A DNA stretch of 5,945 nt from assembly GCA_946407055.1 (NCBI GenBank), contig CAMJMP010000061.1, positions 1 through 5,945 of the forward strand, read 5' to 3'. The first letter of the stretch is position 1, and every line of letters starts with the position of its first letter. A program made the translations under genes and the position numbers. Source of the DNA: an uncultured Mycoplasmatota bacterium. Its GTDB lineage: Bacteria; Bacillota_I; Bacilli_A; RF39; UBA660. The notes beneath the pieces were generated by a model, which worked only from the letters and a program-made list of their open reading frames with translations, was not told where the DNA came from and searched no databases. Positions 1 through 4,850 of this stretch are shown piece after piece.

Positions 1-292
1 CTTTAACAGTTCTTTCCTTAGTAGCACTCTTATATAAGAACTTAGATTTATAAGTTACTTTATATGTTCCTAACTTATTAGTATCTACATTATCTTCACT
101 TTTAACTTCACCAACACTAATAAATAATATCTTAGCTCTAGCTCCCTGATCCTTGTATTCTTCACCAAGATGAATTATAATTTCCTCATCCCCATTAAGT
201 GAAATATTTAACTTACTAAAATGAAATAAACCAAAACATATTAATAAGATTATGAATAAAAATATTACTATAAGAATAATCTTCTTTTTCAT
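1..292 (-). CDS. Membrane-anchored Ig-like (DUF5011-type) protein, N-terminal part only
   Basis: The 97 visible codons are open from the ATG at 292 to the left edge, so the C-terminal part is missing. The protein begins with Lys residues (MKKK) and a hydrophobic segment at residues 5-24, which reads as a signal anchor or single membrane helix. Residues 28-97 match the bacterial Ig-like DUF5011 pattern: LNGDEEIIIHLGEEYKDQGA, then a VDTNKLGTYKVTYK strand pair and a closing ERTVK strand. The family usually sits outside the cell as a spacer, often repeated, in front of a catalytic or cell-wall-binding domain; the domain carried here lies outside the window. An in-frame ATG at 301 would add three residues, but it lies only about 9 nt from the predicted transcription start, so 292 is preferred, with GAGATGGG just upstream as a weak ribosome binding site. 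Coding direction and Ig-like fold are fairly secure; the full protein's function is unknown. Confidence 0.8.
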   Translation of the reverse strand, partial: MKKKIILIVIFLFIILLICFGLFHFSKLNISLNGDEEIIIHLGEEYKDQGARAKILFISVGEVKSEDNVDTNKLGTYKVTYKSKFLYKSATKERTVK

Positions 293-316
293 ACAACCCA
301 TCTCAATTCTAAAATA

Positions 317-345
317 ATTATATTTTATTAAATATAAAAAGTAAA
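317..345 (-). promoter_or_regulatory. Sigma-A-type promoter for the Ig-like protein gene
   Basis: On the minus strand TTTACT (340-345) is separated by exactly 17 bases from a perfect TATAAT (317-322). Transcription would begin near 309-310, leaving a leader of about 18 nt before the ATG at 292. The promoter is divergent from the tRNA-Thr promoter. It is judged by consensus only, and the AT-rich background makes chance matches possible. Confidence 0.55.
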
Positions 346-367
346 TGTATAAAAAATCAAAAAACAA

Positions 368-376
368 TGCTAAAAT
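368..376 (+). promoter_or_regulatory. Extended -10 promoter of tRNA-Thr(CGU)
   Basis: TGCTAAAAT at 368-376 is a TGN extended -10 with hexamer TAAAAT, ending 12 bases before the tRNA. Transcription would start near 383, a few bases upstream of the mature 5' end. No convincing -35 lies at the expected distance, which fits an extended -10 promoter. Confidence 0.45.
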
Positions 377-388
377 AATGTTGTTCCA

Positions 389-464
389 GCCGATTTAGCA
401 CAGTTGGTAGTGCAACGCCCTCGTAACGCGTAGGTCACTGGTTCAAATCCGGTAATCGGCACCA
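389..464 (+). tRNA. tRNA-Thr, anticodon CGU
   Basis: This is a complete 76-nt cloverleaf with encoded CCA. The acceptor stem GCCGATT (389-395) pairs with AATCGGC (454-460), followed by A461 and CCA (462-464). The D stem is GCAC/GTGC (398-401/410-413) around AGTTGGTA, which keeps the conserved GG. The anticodon loop is CTCGTAA (420-426) with anticodon CGT at 422-424, reading ACG. The variable loop is AGGTC, and the T arm ACTGG-TTCAAAT-CCGGT (437-453) keeps the TTC of the T-loop. One oddity is a C419-C427 mismatch at the bottom of the anticodon stem (positions 31-39); the other four pairs of that stem are Watson-Crick. It is a single-gene unit with its own terminator. Confidence 0.96.
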
Positions 465-471
465 TTAAAAC

Positions 472-496
472 AAAAAGAACTGCATAGTTCTTTTTT
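472..496 (+). terminator. Rho-independent terminator after tRNA-Thr(CGU)
   Basis: AAAAAGAACT (472-481), loop GCAT, and AGTTCTTTTT (486-495) form a 10-bp hairpin whose 3' arm runs into the T-tract. It begins 8 bases after the CCA end and closes the tRNA transcript. Confidence 0.85.
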
Positions 497-503
497 ATTT
501 TGA

Positions 504-532
504 TTTGCAAAATAACAGGAATAATATATAAT
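504..532 (+). promoter_or_regulatory. Promoter of the 556-1413 gene
   Basis: A perfect TATAAT lies at 527-532. The -35 element is either TTTGCA (504-509, 17-base spacer) or TTGCAA (505-510, 16-base spacer), each matching four of six consensus positions. Transcription would start near 539, just before the AAGGAGG ribosome binding site at 541-547, giving a very short leader. Confidence 0.5.
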
Positions 533-555
533 AACAAACCAAGGAGGAATATGTT

Positions 556-1413
556 ATGTACATATTATTAGCACTATTAGGTGAAACAATCACTATAGCA
601 GGTTCTACAGCCATTGTCTTAAATGGAGGAAAAAACCTATTAATTGATTTAGCAAATAAAGGTTATAAAGTAGATCAAAAAGCTATGGAAGAGTATAAGA
701 AAAATCATCAAGAAGAACCACCAAGTAAAGGAAAGAAAGCCCTAGCTCGTATAGCATTCTTCACTCCAGGAGTAAATATGTTGGTTTCAGGAATTAACAT
801 GCACAAAACAAGAAAAGAAATGATGAATGATCCTGAATTTCAAAAAATAATTGTTCCAATGACAGATGAAGAAAAAGAGACTTACTCAAGAATAAAGAAA
901 GGTACAGAAAAAATTCTATATTTAATGGCAATATCTTCAAAGGACAATGAAGATGAAGAAATCCTTGCCGTAGCAGGTAATAGAATACTTGTTGCTGATT
1001 CTGGCTTATTGTCATTAAGTAGAAAAGACAGAATTACTTCTTATTCATATACTTTAGATGAAGTTAAACAACTTAATGAAGCAACTGGTTATTCTTATAG
1101 AATAGGTACAGCAAATGATATTAATCTAGCTATTATTGGTATACCTAATCCAGATTATGTAGTAAAAAGAGTAGCTTTTGATGATGAAGAAAAACAAGAG
1201 TACACTACTATTCCAGAAGAAGCTGCTAACGAAAGAAGATTCTTTGTTTATACAGATAGTTCTTCAACTAAAGAAGATGTAATAAAACTTGCTGATGAAT
1301 TAAGAGAAAAGCGTTACGCACATGTACCAATGCTTCAAACTGAACAAACAGCAACTAAAACTGTTGAAGCATCACCAAAATTAGTATTAAAAAATGATGA
1401 ACAAAAAAACTAA
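556..1413 (+). CDS. Hypothetical protein with hydrophobic N-terminus (285 aa)
   Basis: I do not recognise a named family. The start is fixed by AAGGAGG (541-547), 8 bases upstream of the ATG; an ATG at 551 is in another frame. Residues 1-22 are hydrophobic and could be a membrane helix or an uncleaved signal. A second, weaker hydrophobic stretch (residues 63-80, containing FFTPGVN) may be an amphipathic or membrane-dipping helix. Between them is a charged linker rich in Lys and Glu (about 38-62). The rest (about 100-258) looks like a soluble alpha/beta domain with strands such as EILAVAGNRILVADSG and DINLAIIGIP, ending in a helix at 238-254 and a low-complexity tail rich in Thr, Glu and Lys. 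No catalytic motif stands out. The gene is a single transcription unit that converges on the 1421-2212 gene and shares its terminator. It is probably membrane-associated with most of its mass in one compartment; the topology is not certain. Confidence 0.85.
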   Translation: MYILLALLGETITIAGSTAIVLNGGKNLLIDLANKGYKVDQKAMEEYKKNHQEEPPSKGKKALARIAFFTPGVNMLVSGINMHKTRKEMMNDPEFQKIIVPMTDEEKETYSRIKKGTEKILYLMAISSKDNEDEEILAVAGNRILVADSGLLSLSRKDRITSYSYTLDEVKQLNEATGYSYRIGTANDINLAIIGIPNPDYVVKRVAFDDEEKQEYTTIPEEAANERRFFVYTDSSSTKEDVIKLADELREKRYAHVPMLQTEQTATKTVEASPKLVLKNDEQKN

Positions 1414-1432
1414 CATAATGTTAGTTTTTTTT
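1403..1432. terminator. Bidirectional terminator shared by two convergent genes
   Basis: AAAAAAACTAAC (1403-1414), loop ATAAT (1415-1419), and GTTAGTTTTTTT (1420-1431) form a nearly perfect palindrome with a T-tract on each strand. The plus-strand stop TAA (1411-1413) and the minus-strand stop (TTA at 1421-1423 on the plus strand) both lie inside the stem. Each arm therefore doubles as the codons for a C-terminal Lys-Asn and stop of one gene. Confidence 0.9.
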
Positions 1433-2212
1433 ATTAATCAATTTATGAACCAATCTCATAATTCCTTTTTCTTCTTTAACTTCCTCTAATATTTTCTTCT
1501 TTTTAACAAACTCTATTACGTAATAGATACTATCGCCAGATCTATAACTAGTAGTTTCAAAATCTTCTTCTTTATAAATACTACGTCTAAAAGCCATTAT
1601 TATTGACATACCTTTATTAATAAAGTCTTCAGGTATTTCTTCATTCTCTCCTAAAGGTTGACCATCTTTTCTATAAACTAATACTTTATCTGCATCTATA
1701 GCTGGTTTCAATTCATAAGGAAAACTTCTATCTCTAGAAAAAGCAAATGAATCACTATCTGGTGCTAAAGGTATATTAATATTTAATTTGCCTTTCTTAT
1801 AGTCTATTAAAGTATCAAGATATCTTCTCATATAATTTATTAAATATATTCTAGTAATCTCTTGTTTTTTGTTCTTTCTTTCTTCCATTGATAATTTAAC
1901 AACAGCATTATAAAGCTCATCAGCTTCAGCTTGTAATCTATCTTTTTCTTCTTGTATTTGTTTAATAGAAGCATATTTAAATTTCTTAAAATCAATAATC
2001 CAATCAGTTCTTTCAAAGAAGGCAACTTCTTCTGGTTTGTTAAACTCTAAGAAGTTCATCCCATGATTTCTATCTACAGATGAAGCCTCATTATTAATTG
2101 CAGCATCATATACGTACAAAGGAACTCCTTCATCAAATTCTTGGAAGGTAAAAATATCATTTATTTGTACATATGCTTTCTTAACTCCATTTTCAGTATT
2201 AATTATTTTCAT
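1421..2212 (-). CDS. Hypothetical cytoplasmic protein with central coiled coil (263 aa)
   Basis: I do not recognise a family. There is no signal peptide or membrane segment, so it is probably cytoplasmic. The N-terminal 80 residues look like a mixed beta-rich domain with aromatic residues (YVQINDIFTFQEFDEGVPLY and FFERTDWIIDFKKFKY). Residues 81-118 form a highly charged helix likely to be a coiled coil, continuing into a helical segment with IYLINYMRRYLDTLIDYKKG. The C-terminal part (about 145-240) looks like a second beta-rich domain, followed by a Lys/Glu-rich helical tail. TAGGAGAG on the minus strand ends about 8 bases before the ATG at 2212 and fixes the start. The gene is monocistronic, divergent from the tRNA-like gene and convergent with the 556-1413 gene. 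Codon use matches its neighbours. Function unknown. Confidence 0.85.
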   Translation of the reverse strand: MKIINTENGVKKAYVQINDIFTFQEFDEGVPLYVYDAAINNEASSVDRNHGMNFLEFNKPEEVAFFERTDWIIDFKKFKYASIKQIQEEKDRLQAEADELYNAVVKLSMEERKNKKQEITRIYLINYMRRYLDTLIDYKKGKLNINIPLAPDSDSFAFSRDRSFPYELKPAIDADKVLVYRKDGQPLGENEEIPEDFINKGMSIIMAFRRSIYKEEDFETTSYRSGDSIYYVIEFVKKKKILEEVKEEKGIMRLVHKLINKKN

Positions 2213-2237
2213 AATAAAACTCTCCTACCAAATAGTT

Positions 2238-2265
2238 ATTCTATCATATTTAAAAAACTAATCAA
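2238..2265 (-). promoter_or_regulatory. Promoter of the 1421-2212 gene
   Basis: On the minus strand, TTGATT (2260-2265) is followed after 16 bases by TAGAAT (2238-2243), which is preceded by TGA to make an extended -10. Transcription would begin near 2231, leaving a leader of about 19 nt with the ribosome binding site. It lies back to back with the tRNA-like gene's promoter. Confidence 0.55.
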
Positions 2266-2270
2266 TAAGA

Positions 2271-2299
2271 TTTGCTATTTATCCTATTTATGATATAAT
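2271..2299 (+). promoter_or_regulatory. Strong extended -10 promoter of the tRNA-like gene
   Basis: TGATATAAT (2291-2299) has both a TGN extension and a perfect TATAAT hexamer. TTTGCT (2271-2276) or TTGCTA (2272-2277) provides a -35 at 17 or 16 bases. Predicted initiation is near 2306, about 22 nt before the tRNA-like 5' end. This is among the best promoter matches in the window and supports active transcription of the RNA. Confidence 0.65.
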
Positions 2300-2305
2300 T
2301 AATTT

Positions 2306-2320
2306 GTACTTAAAAAGTAC
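2306..2320. repeat. Inverted repeat at the predicted start of the tRNA-like transcript
   Basis: GTACTT (2306-2311), AAA, AAGTAC (2315-2320) is a perfect 6-bp inverted repeat that begins at the predicted +1 of the tRNA-like gene. In DNA it could be an operator; in RNA it would be a leader hairpin with a three-base loop, to be removed by RNase P cleavage at 2328. Which of these applies cannot be decided from sequence. Confidence 0.5.
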
Positions 2321-2327
2321 TATTTAT

Positions 2328-2403
2328 GCCGAGATAGTTATAACGTTAAAACATACACTTTGTTTGTGTAAGATGACTTGTTTAACTCAGTCTCTCGGCA
2401 CCA
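2328..2403 (+). tRNA. Non-canonical tRNA-Thr(UGU)-like RNA
   Basis: The gene is exactly 76 nt. GCCGAGA (2328-2334) pairs perfectly with TCTCGGC (2393-2399), followed by A2400 and encoded CCA (2401-2403); U8 and A9 follow the stem. The anticodon stem TACAC/GTGTA (2354-2358/2366-2370) is perfect around a 7-base loop TTTGTTT with U33 and anticodon TGT (2361-2363), which reads ACA (Thr). G1-C72, C2-G71, G35 and U36, the known ThrRS recognition elements of E. coli, are all present. The elbow is abnormal. The D stem has only three pairs (GTT/AAC, 2337-2339/2350-2352) and its loop ATAACGTTAA has no GG. The T arm pairs as GACT-(T)-G with CAGTC, one base bulged, and the T-loop TTTAACT has U in place of C56. 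Position 37 is U, where Thr tRNAs normally carry a modified A. It has its own promoter and terminator. It may be a dedicated non-ribosomal Thr tRNA, a tRNA-mimic regulator or a decaying tRNA copy. I am confident of the cloverleaf, not of the function. Confidence 0.75.
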
Positions 2404-2412
2404 TTGATTATT

Positions 2413-2436
2413 AAAGACCAAAAAGGTCTTTTTTTT
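2413..2436 (+). terminator. Rho-independent terminator of the tRNA-like gene
   Basis: AAAGACC (2413-2419), loop AAAAA, and GGTCTTT (2425-2431) form a hairpin followed by a run of T to 2436. It starts 9 bases after the CCA end, so the tRNA-like RNA is a monocistronic transcript of roughly 130 nt before processing. Confidence 0.9.
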
Positions 2437-2478
2437 ATTAAAAAAATACTGTTTTTTGTTCCCTTTCAATGCTACATT

Positions 2479-2487
2479 TGGTATAAT
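2479..2487 (+). promoter_or_regulatory. Extended -10 promoter of the 2514-3809 gene
   Basis: TGGTATAAT (2479-2487) is a TGN extended -10 with a perfect hexamer. The nearest -35-like element, TTGTTC at 2456-2461, is about 20 bases away, longer than optimal. Transcription would start near 2494, only about 20 nt before the ATG. Because the tRNA-like terminator lies upstream, this gene appears to be transcribed independently. Confidence 0.55.
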
Positions 2488-2513
2488 TTATATAGGATAA
2501 AGGAGCAATTATT

Positions 2514-3809
2514 ATGGAAGAGAATGTTAAAGTTCAATCTAAACAACAATGTTATATAGTTTCTCTTGATAATGGTATCCGTTCAGAGGAACCAGTTACT
2601 ATTAAAGTATTCAATAATTTTAGTGACGGTACTCAATTGGTTGAATTAAACAACCTAGTTTTTGGTGTTTATAAATCTTATAGTTTAAATCCTAAAACTA
2701 TTTATATAGATGACTACGATATTATTAAATCAGACATAGCAGAACTACTAGATATTGATCATGAAGTAACAAGAAGAATTGTTACTGAAGACCGTAACAT
2801 CGGTGTTTTTACAGAATTAAATTATAGTCAAAACATCGAAACTAGAATATCTGGTACTAACATGATAACTAGTTTAGTAGATGCTATCAATAAAGGTTTA
2901 GTTACTGGTGATGAAGCAATGATCGCTAGCGATACACTTCGTTTACCATCTTCATCTAAAGAAGAGCCTATTAAGAATAAAAACCATATTAAAGATATTA
3001 TCAATATTGGTTTAACATCCATGATTAAAAAGATTTCTTTATCTAAAGGTTTAGATATAAGTGAAAAGATTAAGAAAGCTATTAGAAAAGGTTATATCAG
3101 AATGATCTTATTTGATATCTTAATTGGTCGTAAATATAGAGGATTAGATTATTCAATTATTACTGATATTGATGCTAACAACAATCCTAAATGGGAACGT
3201 GTAAGATTCGGACCTATCTCAGTGTCTAATTCAATTGATAAAGATGCTATAGTAGGTGATGATGGTTATTTCTTAAATAATCATTACTTAGATAGAGAAG
3301 TATTATTACAAGTATTATTTGAATCATTCTATGATGAAATAAAGAAAATGACAGTAGCTCTTAATGATGCTATTAGATTATATGACGATGCAATAGTAAG
3401 AATTATTTATAACAATACAGATGTAGATAAAGGTAAAGAATTAGAAAAACTAATTATGAATTCTTTAACAAATATAGCTGATCAACAAAAAGAAAAAGAA
3501 GCACAAATGAATGCTGAATTTAAGATTAATAAAGTAGAAAGAACAATGGCTACTCAATCTATAAATGTTAAAGTAACAGCTAAATTAGATTTAATTCAAA
3601 AGAAATATCCTTTAAATCCAAAAGAACATCCAGAATTGTTAAAGAAAGCACCTAAAGAAGAGGATGAACAAGTAAAACTAATAGTTGAAAAAGAAAAAGC
3701 AGCTAATGCTGGTTTTACTAACATGATAATTATTATTCCACTAGTAGCACTTATCTGTGGTATTGGTCTAGGAATAGCATATGTCTTACTAACAATGGGA
3801 AGTTTCTAA
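2514..3809 (+). CDS. Tail-anchored protein with degenerate HipA-like kinase core (431 aa)
   Basis: AAAGGAG (2499-2505), 8 bases before the ATG, fixes the start. Residues 1-75 are beta-rich. Residues about 76-240 resemble the core of HipA-type kinases: an AELLDI...R...GVFTEL...ISGTNMI stretch, then a helix leading to FDILIGRKYRGLDY at 200-213 and PISVSNSI at 234-241. The first aligns with the family's catalytic loop FDxLIGNxDRHxxN and the second with its metal-binding PxxDNxxSL. If so, the catalytic Asp (Tyr208), both catalytic-loop Asn (Arg206, Tyr213), the His (Gly210) and the metal-binding Asp are all missing, which would make it a pseudokinase. Residues about 255-300 are helical, 305-345 and 380-397 are charged helices, and 404-427 form a single membrane helix ending four residues from the C-terminus, so it is tail-anchored with the main body most likely in the cytoplasm. 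The HipA relation is my reading of sequence patterns and is moderate to weak; the membrane tail is secure. Confidence 0.8.
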   Translation: MEENVKVQSKQQCYIVSLDNGIRSEEPVTIKVFNNFSDGTQLVELNNLVFGVYKSYSLNPKTIYIDDYDIIKSDIAELLDIDHEVTRRIVTEDRNIGVFTELNYSQNIETRISGTNMITSLVDAINKGLVTGDEAMIASDTLRLPSSSKEEPIKNKNHIKDIINIGLTSMIKKISLSKGLDISEKIKKAIRKGYIRMILFDILIGRKYRGLDYSIITDIDANNNPKWERVRFGPISVSNSIDKDAIVGDDGYFLNNHYLDREVLLQVLFESFYDEIKKMTVALNDAIRLYDDAIVRIIYNNTDVDKGKELEKLIMNSLTNIADQQKEKEAQMNAEFKINKVERTMATQSINVKVTAKLDLIQKKYPLNPKEHPELLKKAPKEEDEQVKLIVEKEKAANAGFTNMIIIIPLVALICGIGLGIAYVLLTMGSF

Positions 3810-3821
3810 ACTTCCTTTTTT
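3798..3821 (+). terminator. Terminator overlapping the stop codon of the 2514-3809 gene
   Basis: GGAAGTT (3798-3804), loop TCTA (3805-3808), and AACTTCC (3809-3815) form a hairpin followed by TTTTTT. The left arm encodes the C-terminal Gly-Ser-Phe and the TAA stop (3807-3809) spans the loop and the base of the right arm. This separates the gene from the following three-gene unit. Confidence 0.85.
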
Positions 3822-3822
3822 A

Positions 3823-3851
3823 TTGCTTAAAAAACTAATTCTTTGTATAAT
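3823..3851 (+). promoter_or_regulatory. Promoter of the three-gene unit 3878-5945
   Basis: TTGCTT (3823-3828) and a perfect TATAAT (3846-3851) are separated by exactly 17 bases. Transcription would start near 3858, just ahead of the ribosome binding site. No terminator or promoter is visible between the three genes that follow. Confidence 0.6.
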
Positions 3852-3861
3852 TAAATGTATA

Positions 3862-3869
3862 AAAGGAAG
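3862..3869 (+). promoter_or_regulatory. Ribosome binding site deciding the 3878 start
   Basis: AAAGGAAG ends 8 bases before the ATG at 3878. The in-frame GTG at 3869 overlaps this site and so cannot be served by it, which favours the ATG and a protein three residues shorter than the longest open frame. Confidence 0.8.
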
Positions 3870-3877
3870 TGATATTT

Positions 3878-4387
3878 ATGGCTAAAAGAGTAACTAAAAA
3901 AAGACTAAGTAGAAAGAACTTCTTCTTAACTTTTCTTATTATCTGTTTAATTGCTTTAAATATTTATACTTTCTATAAATATCAAAATAAAAAAGGTGAC
4001 GAATGTACACCATGCCTTACTGACACTAAACTTGACGCTGAATATAATGCTGATAAAAAATATTATAAAGAAATTAAATTCTCTGAATTTAAAAAACTAT
4101 ATAATGGTAAATCTATTGCAACTATTGCTGTAACAGATAATTCTTCTCAAACACATGATATGTTTGTTGAATATATTAATAAAAAAGCTTATTACGAAAG
4201 AACTAATATTAATTTAATAGAACTAAGTAAACTATCTAAAAAGAATGAAGTAGCATTCTTTAACTTGAATGAACGTTTTTCTAAATTAGAATCTGATTAT
4301 ATTATTTTAGTTAGAGATGGTATAATTGTTTCAGTTATAGAATTTTCAAGGAATGATCTAAACTCTCTAGTAGAGCTTTATAAATAA
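3878..4387 (+). CDS. Membrane-anchored thioredoxin-like protein lacking the active-site CxxC (169 aa)
   Basis: The start is the ATG served by AAAGGAAG; the longest open frame would begin at a GTG at 3869. A basic N-terminus (MAKRVTKKRLSRK) precedes a single membrane helix at residues 15-34, so by the positive-inside rule the rest is outside the membrane. Residues 43-46 are CTPC, a CxxC pair just beyond the helix. Residues about 64-169 resemble a thioredoxin-like fold in order: an IKFSEFKKLYNGK helix, a SIATIAV strand, a loop and helix, a YYERTNINLIEL strand, a helix, then YIILVRDGIIVSVIEF and a final helix. Where thioredoxins have CxxC the sequence reads SSQT (89-92), and the cis-proline before the YIILV strand is absent. 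The domain is therefore probably not a classical disulfide oxidoreductase; the CTPC may act on its own or hold a metal or disulfide. It is the first gene of a three-gene unit. The thioredoxin-like assignment rests on pattern only. Confidence 0.8.
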   Translation: MAKRVTKKRLSRKNFFLTFLIICLIALNIYTFYKYQNKKGDECTPCLTDTKLDAEYNADKKYYKEIKFSEFKKLYNGKSIATIAVTDNSSQTHDMFVEYINKKAYYERTNINLIELSKLSKKNEVAFFNLNERFSKLESDYIILVRDGIIVSVIEFSRNDLNSLVELYK

Positions 4388-4399
4388 AGGAGAATAAAT

Positions 4400-4837
4400 A
4401 TGGGAAAAGTATATGAACAAGTTCGTATGTTTAAAGCAAAATATCCACATACAATCACATGGTTTAGACTTCGTAAACACGCTGCAGTAGTAGAAAAACA
4501 TCTAAATCCAGACGAAGAACCAATCTACACATTTGCAGGTCAAAAAGATGGTAATCCATTAAGTATTTTTAATACCTGTGTAGTATGTTTAACTAATAAA
4601 AGAATTATAATTGGTCAAGATAGTATTGTTGTTGATTATACTTTAAACTCAATCACACCAGAATTATTTAATGATATGCAAGTTTATTCAGGAATCCTTT
4701 TTGGTAAAGTAACTATCGATACCATAAAAGAAACAATAGAAATATCAAATTTAGATAAAAGAGCTCTAGCAGAAATTGAATCTTCAGTAACAAGTTTCAT
4801 GCTTGCAGAGAAAAAGAAATACGCTCATTATAGATAA
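4400..4837 (+). CDS. Bacterial PH-domain protein, YokE-like (145 aa)
   Basis: AAAGGAGA (4386-4393) lies 6 bases before the ATG, and the gene follows the upstream stop by 12 bases. There is no signal or membrane segment. After an N-terminal helical region (residues 1-34), residues 35-135 follow the bacterial PH pattern: LNPDEEPIYTFAG, then SIFNTCVVCLTNKRIIIGQ (55-73) with the hallmark LTNKRhhh strand, ITPELFNDMQV (85-95), GILFGKVTIDT (98-108), and a closing helix at about 119-140 (LDKRALAEIESSVTSFMLAE). Bacterial PH domains of this kind are usually intracellular, and most have no known ligand; a role at the inner face of the membrane is plausible but not shown here. Two Cys, C60 and C63, sit in the CVVC strand. 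It lies between two membrane-anchored proteins in the same unit, which suggests but does not prove a shared envelope job. I am fairly sure of the domain, not of its partner. Confidence 0.82.
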   Translation: MGKVYEQVRMFKAKYPHTITWFRLRKHAAVVEKHLNPDEEPIYTFAGQKDGNPLSIFNTCVVCLTNKRIIIGQDSIVVDYTLNSITPELFNDMQVYSGILFGKVTIDTIKETIEISNLDKRALAEIESSVTSFMLAEKKKYAHYR

Positions 4838-4850
4838 ATAGAGGAGTATT

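Noticed and set aside
794..1015. Minus-strand open frame of 73 codons inside the 556-1413 gene.
   Set aside because: It is antisense to a well-supported gene, has no ribosome binding site of note, and its Leu/Phe/Ser-rich composition is what an antisense frame of Lys/Glu-rich coding DNA gives.
1840..2025. Minus-strand open frame of 61 codons overlapping the 1421-2212 gene in another frame.
   Set aside because: It lies wholly inside the coiled-coil coding part of the real gene and its low-complexity Leu/Lys make-up is a frame-shift shadow.
456..2405. The 11-base direct repeat TCGGCACCATT at 456-466 and 2395-2405 could be att sites bounding a small integrated element.
   Set aside because: The repeat is the shared 3' acceptor end of two Thr tRNA-type genes, each with its own matching 5' arm. 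No integrase or transposase lies between them and base composition does not change.
2306..2436. The tRNA-like transcript as a T-box or other riboswitch controlling the 2514-3809 gene.
   Set aside because: There is no T-box sequence or stem I features, the folded part is exactly tRNA length with an encoded CCA, and the downstream gene has its own promoter after the terminator.
2828..3022. Minus-strand open frame of 64 codons inside the 2514-3809 gene.
   Set aside because: It is antisense to a long supported gene and has no ribosome binding site or promoter.
3869..3877. GTG at 3869 as the start of the thioredoxin-like protein.
   Set aside because: It overlaps the AAAGGAAG ribosome binding site, which is ideally spaced for the ATG at 3878.
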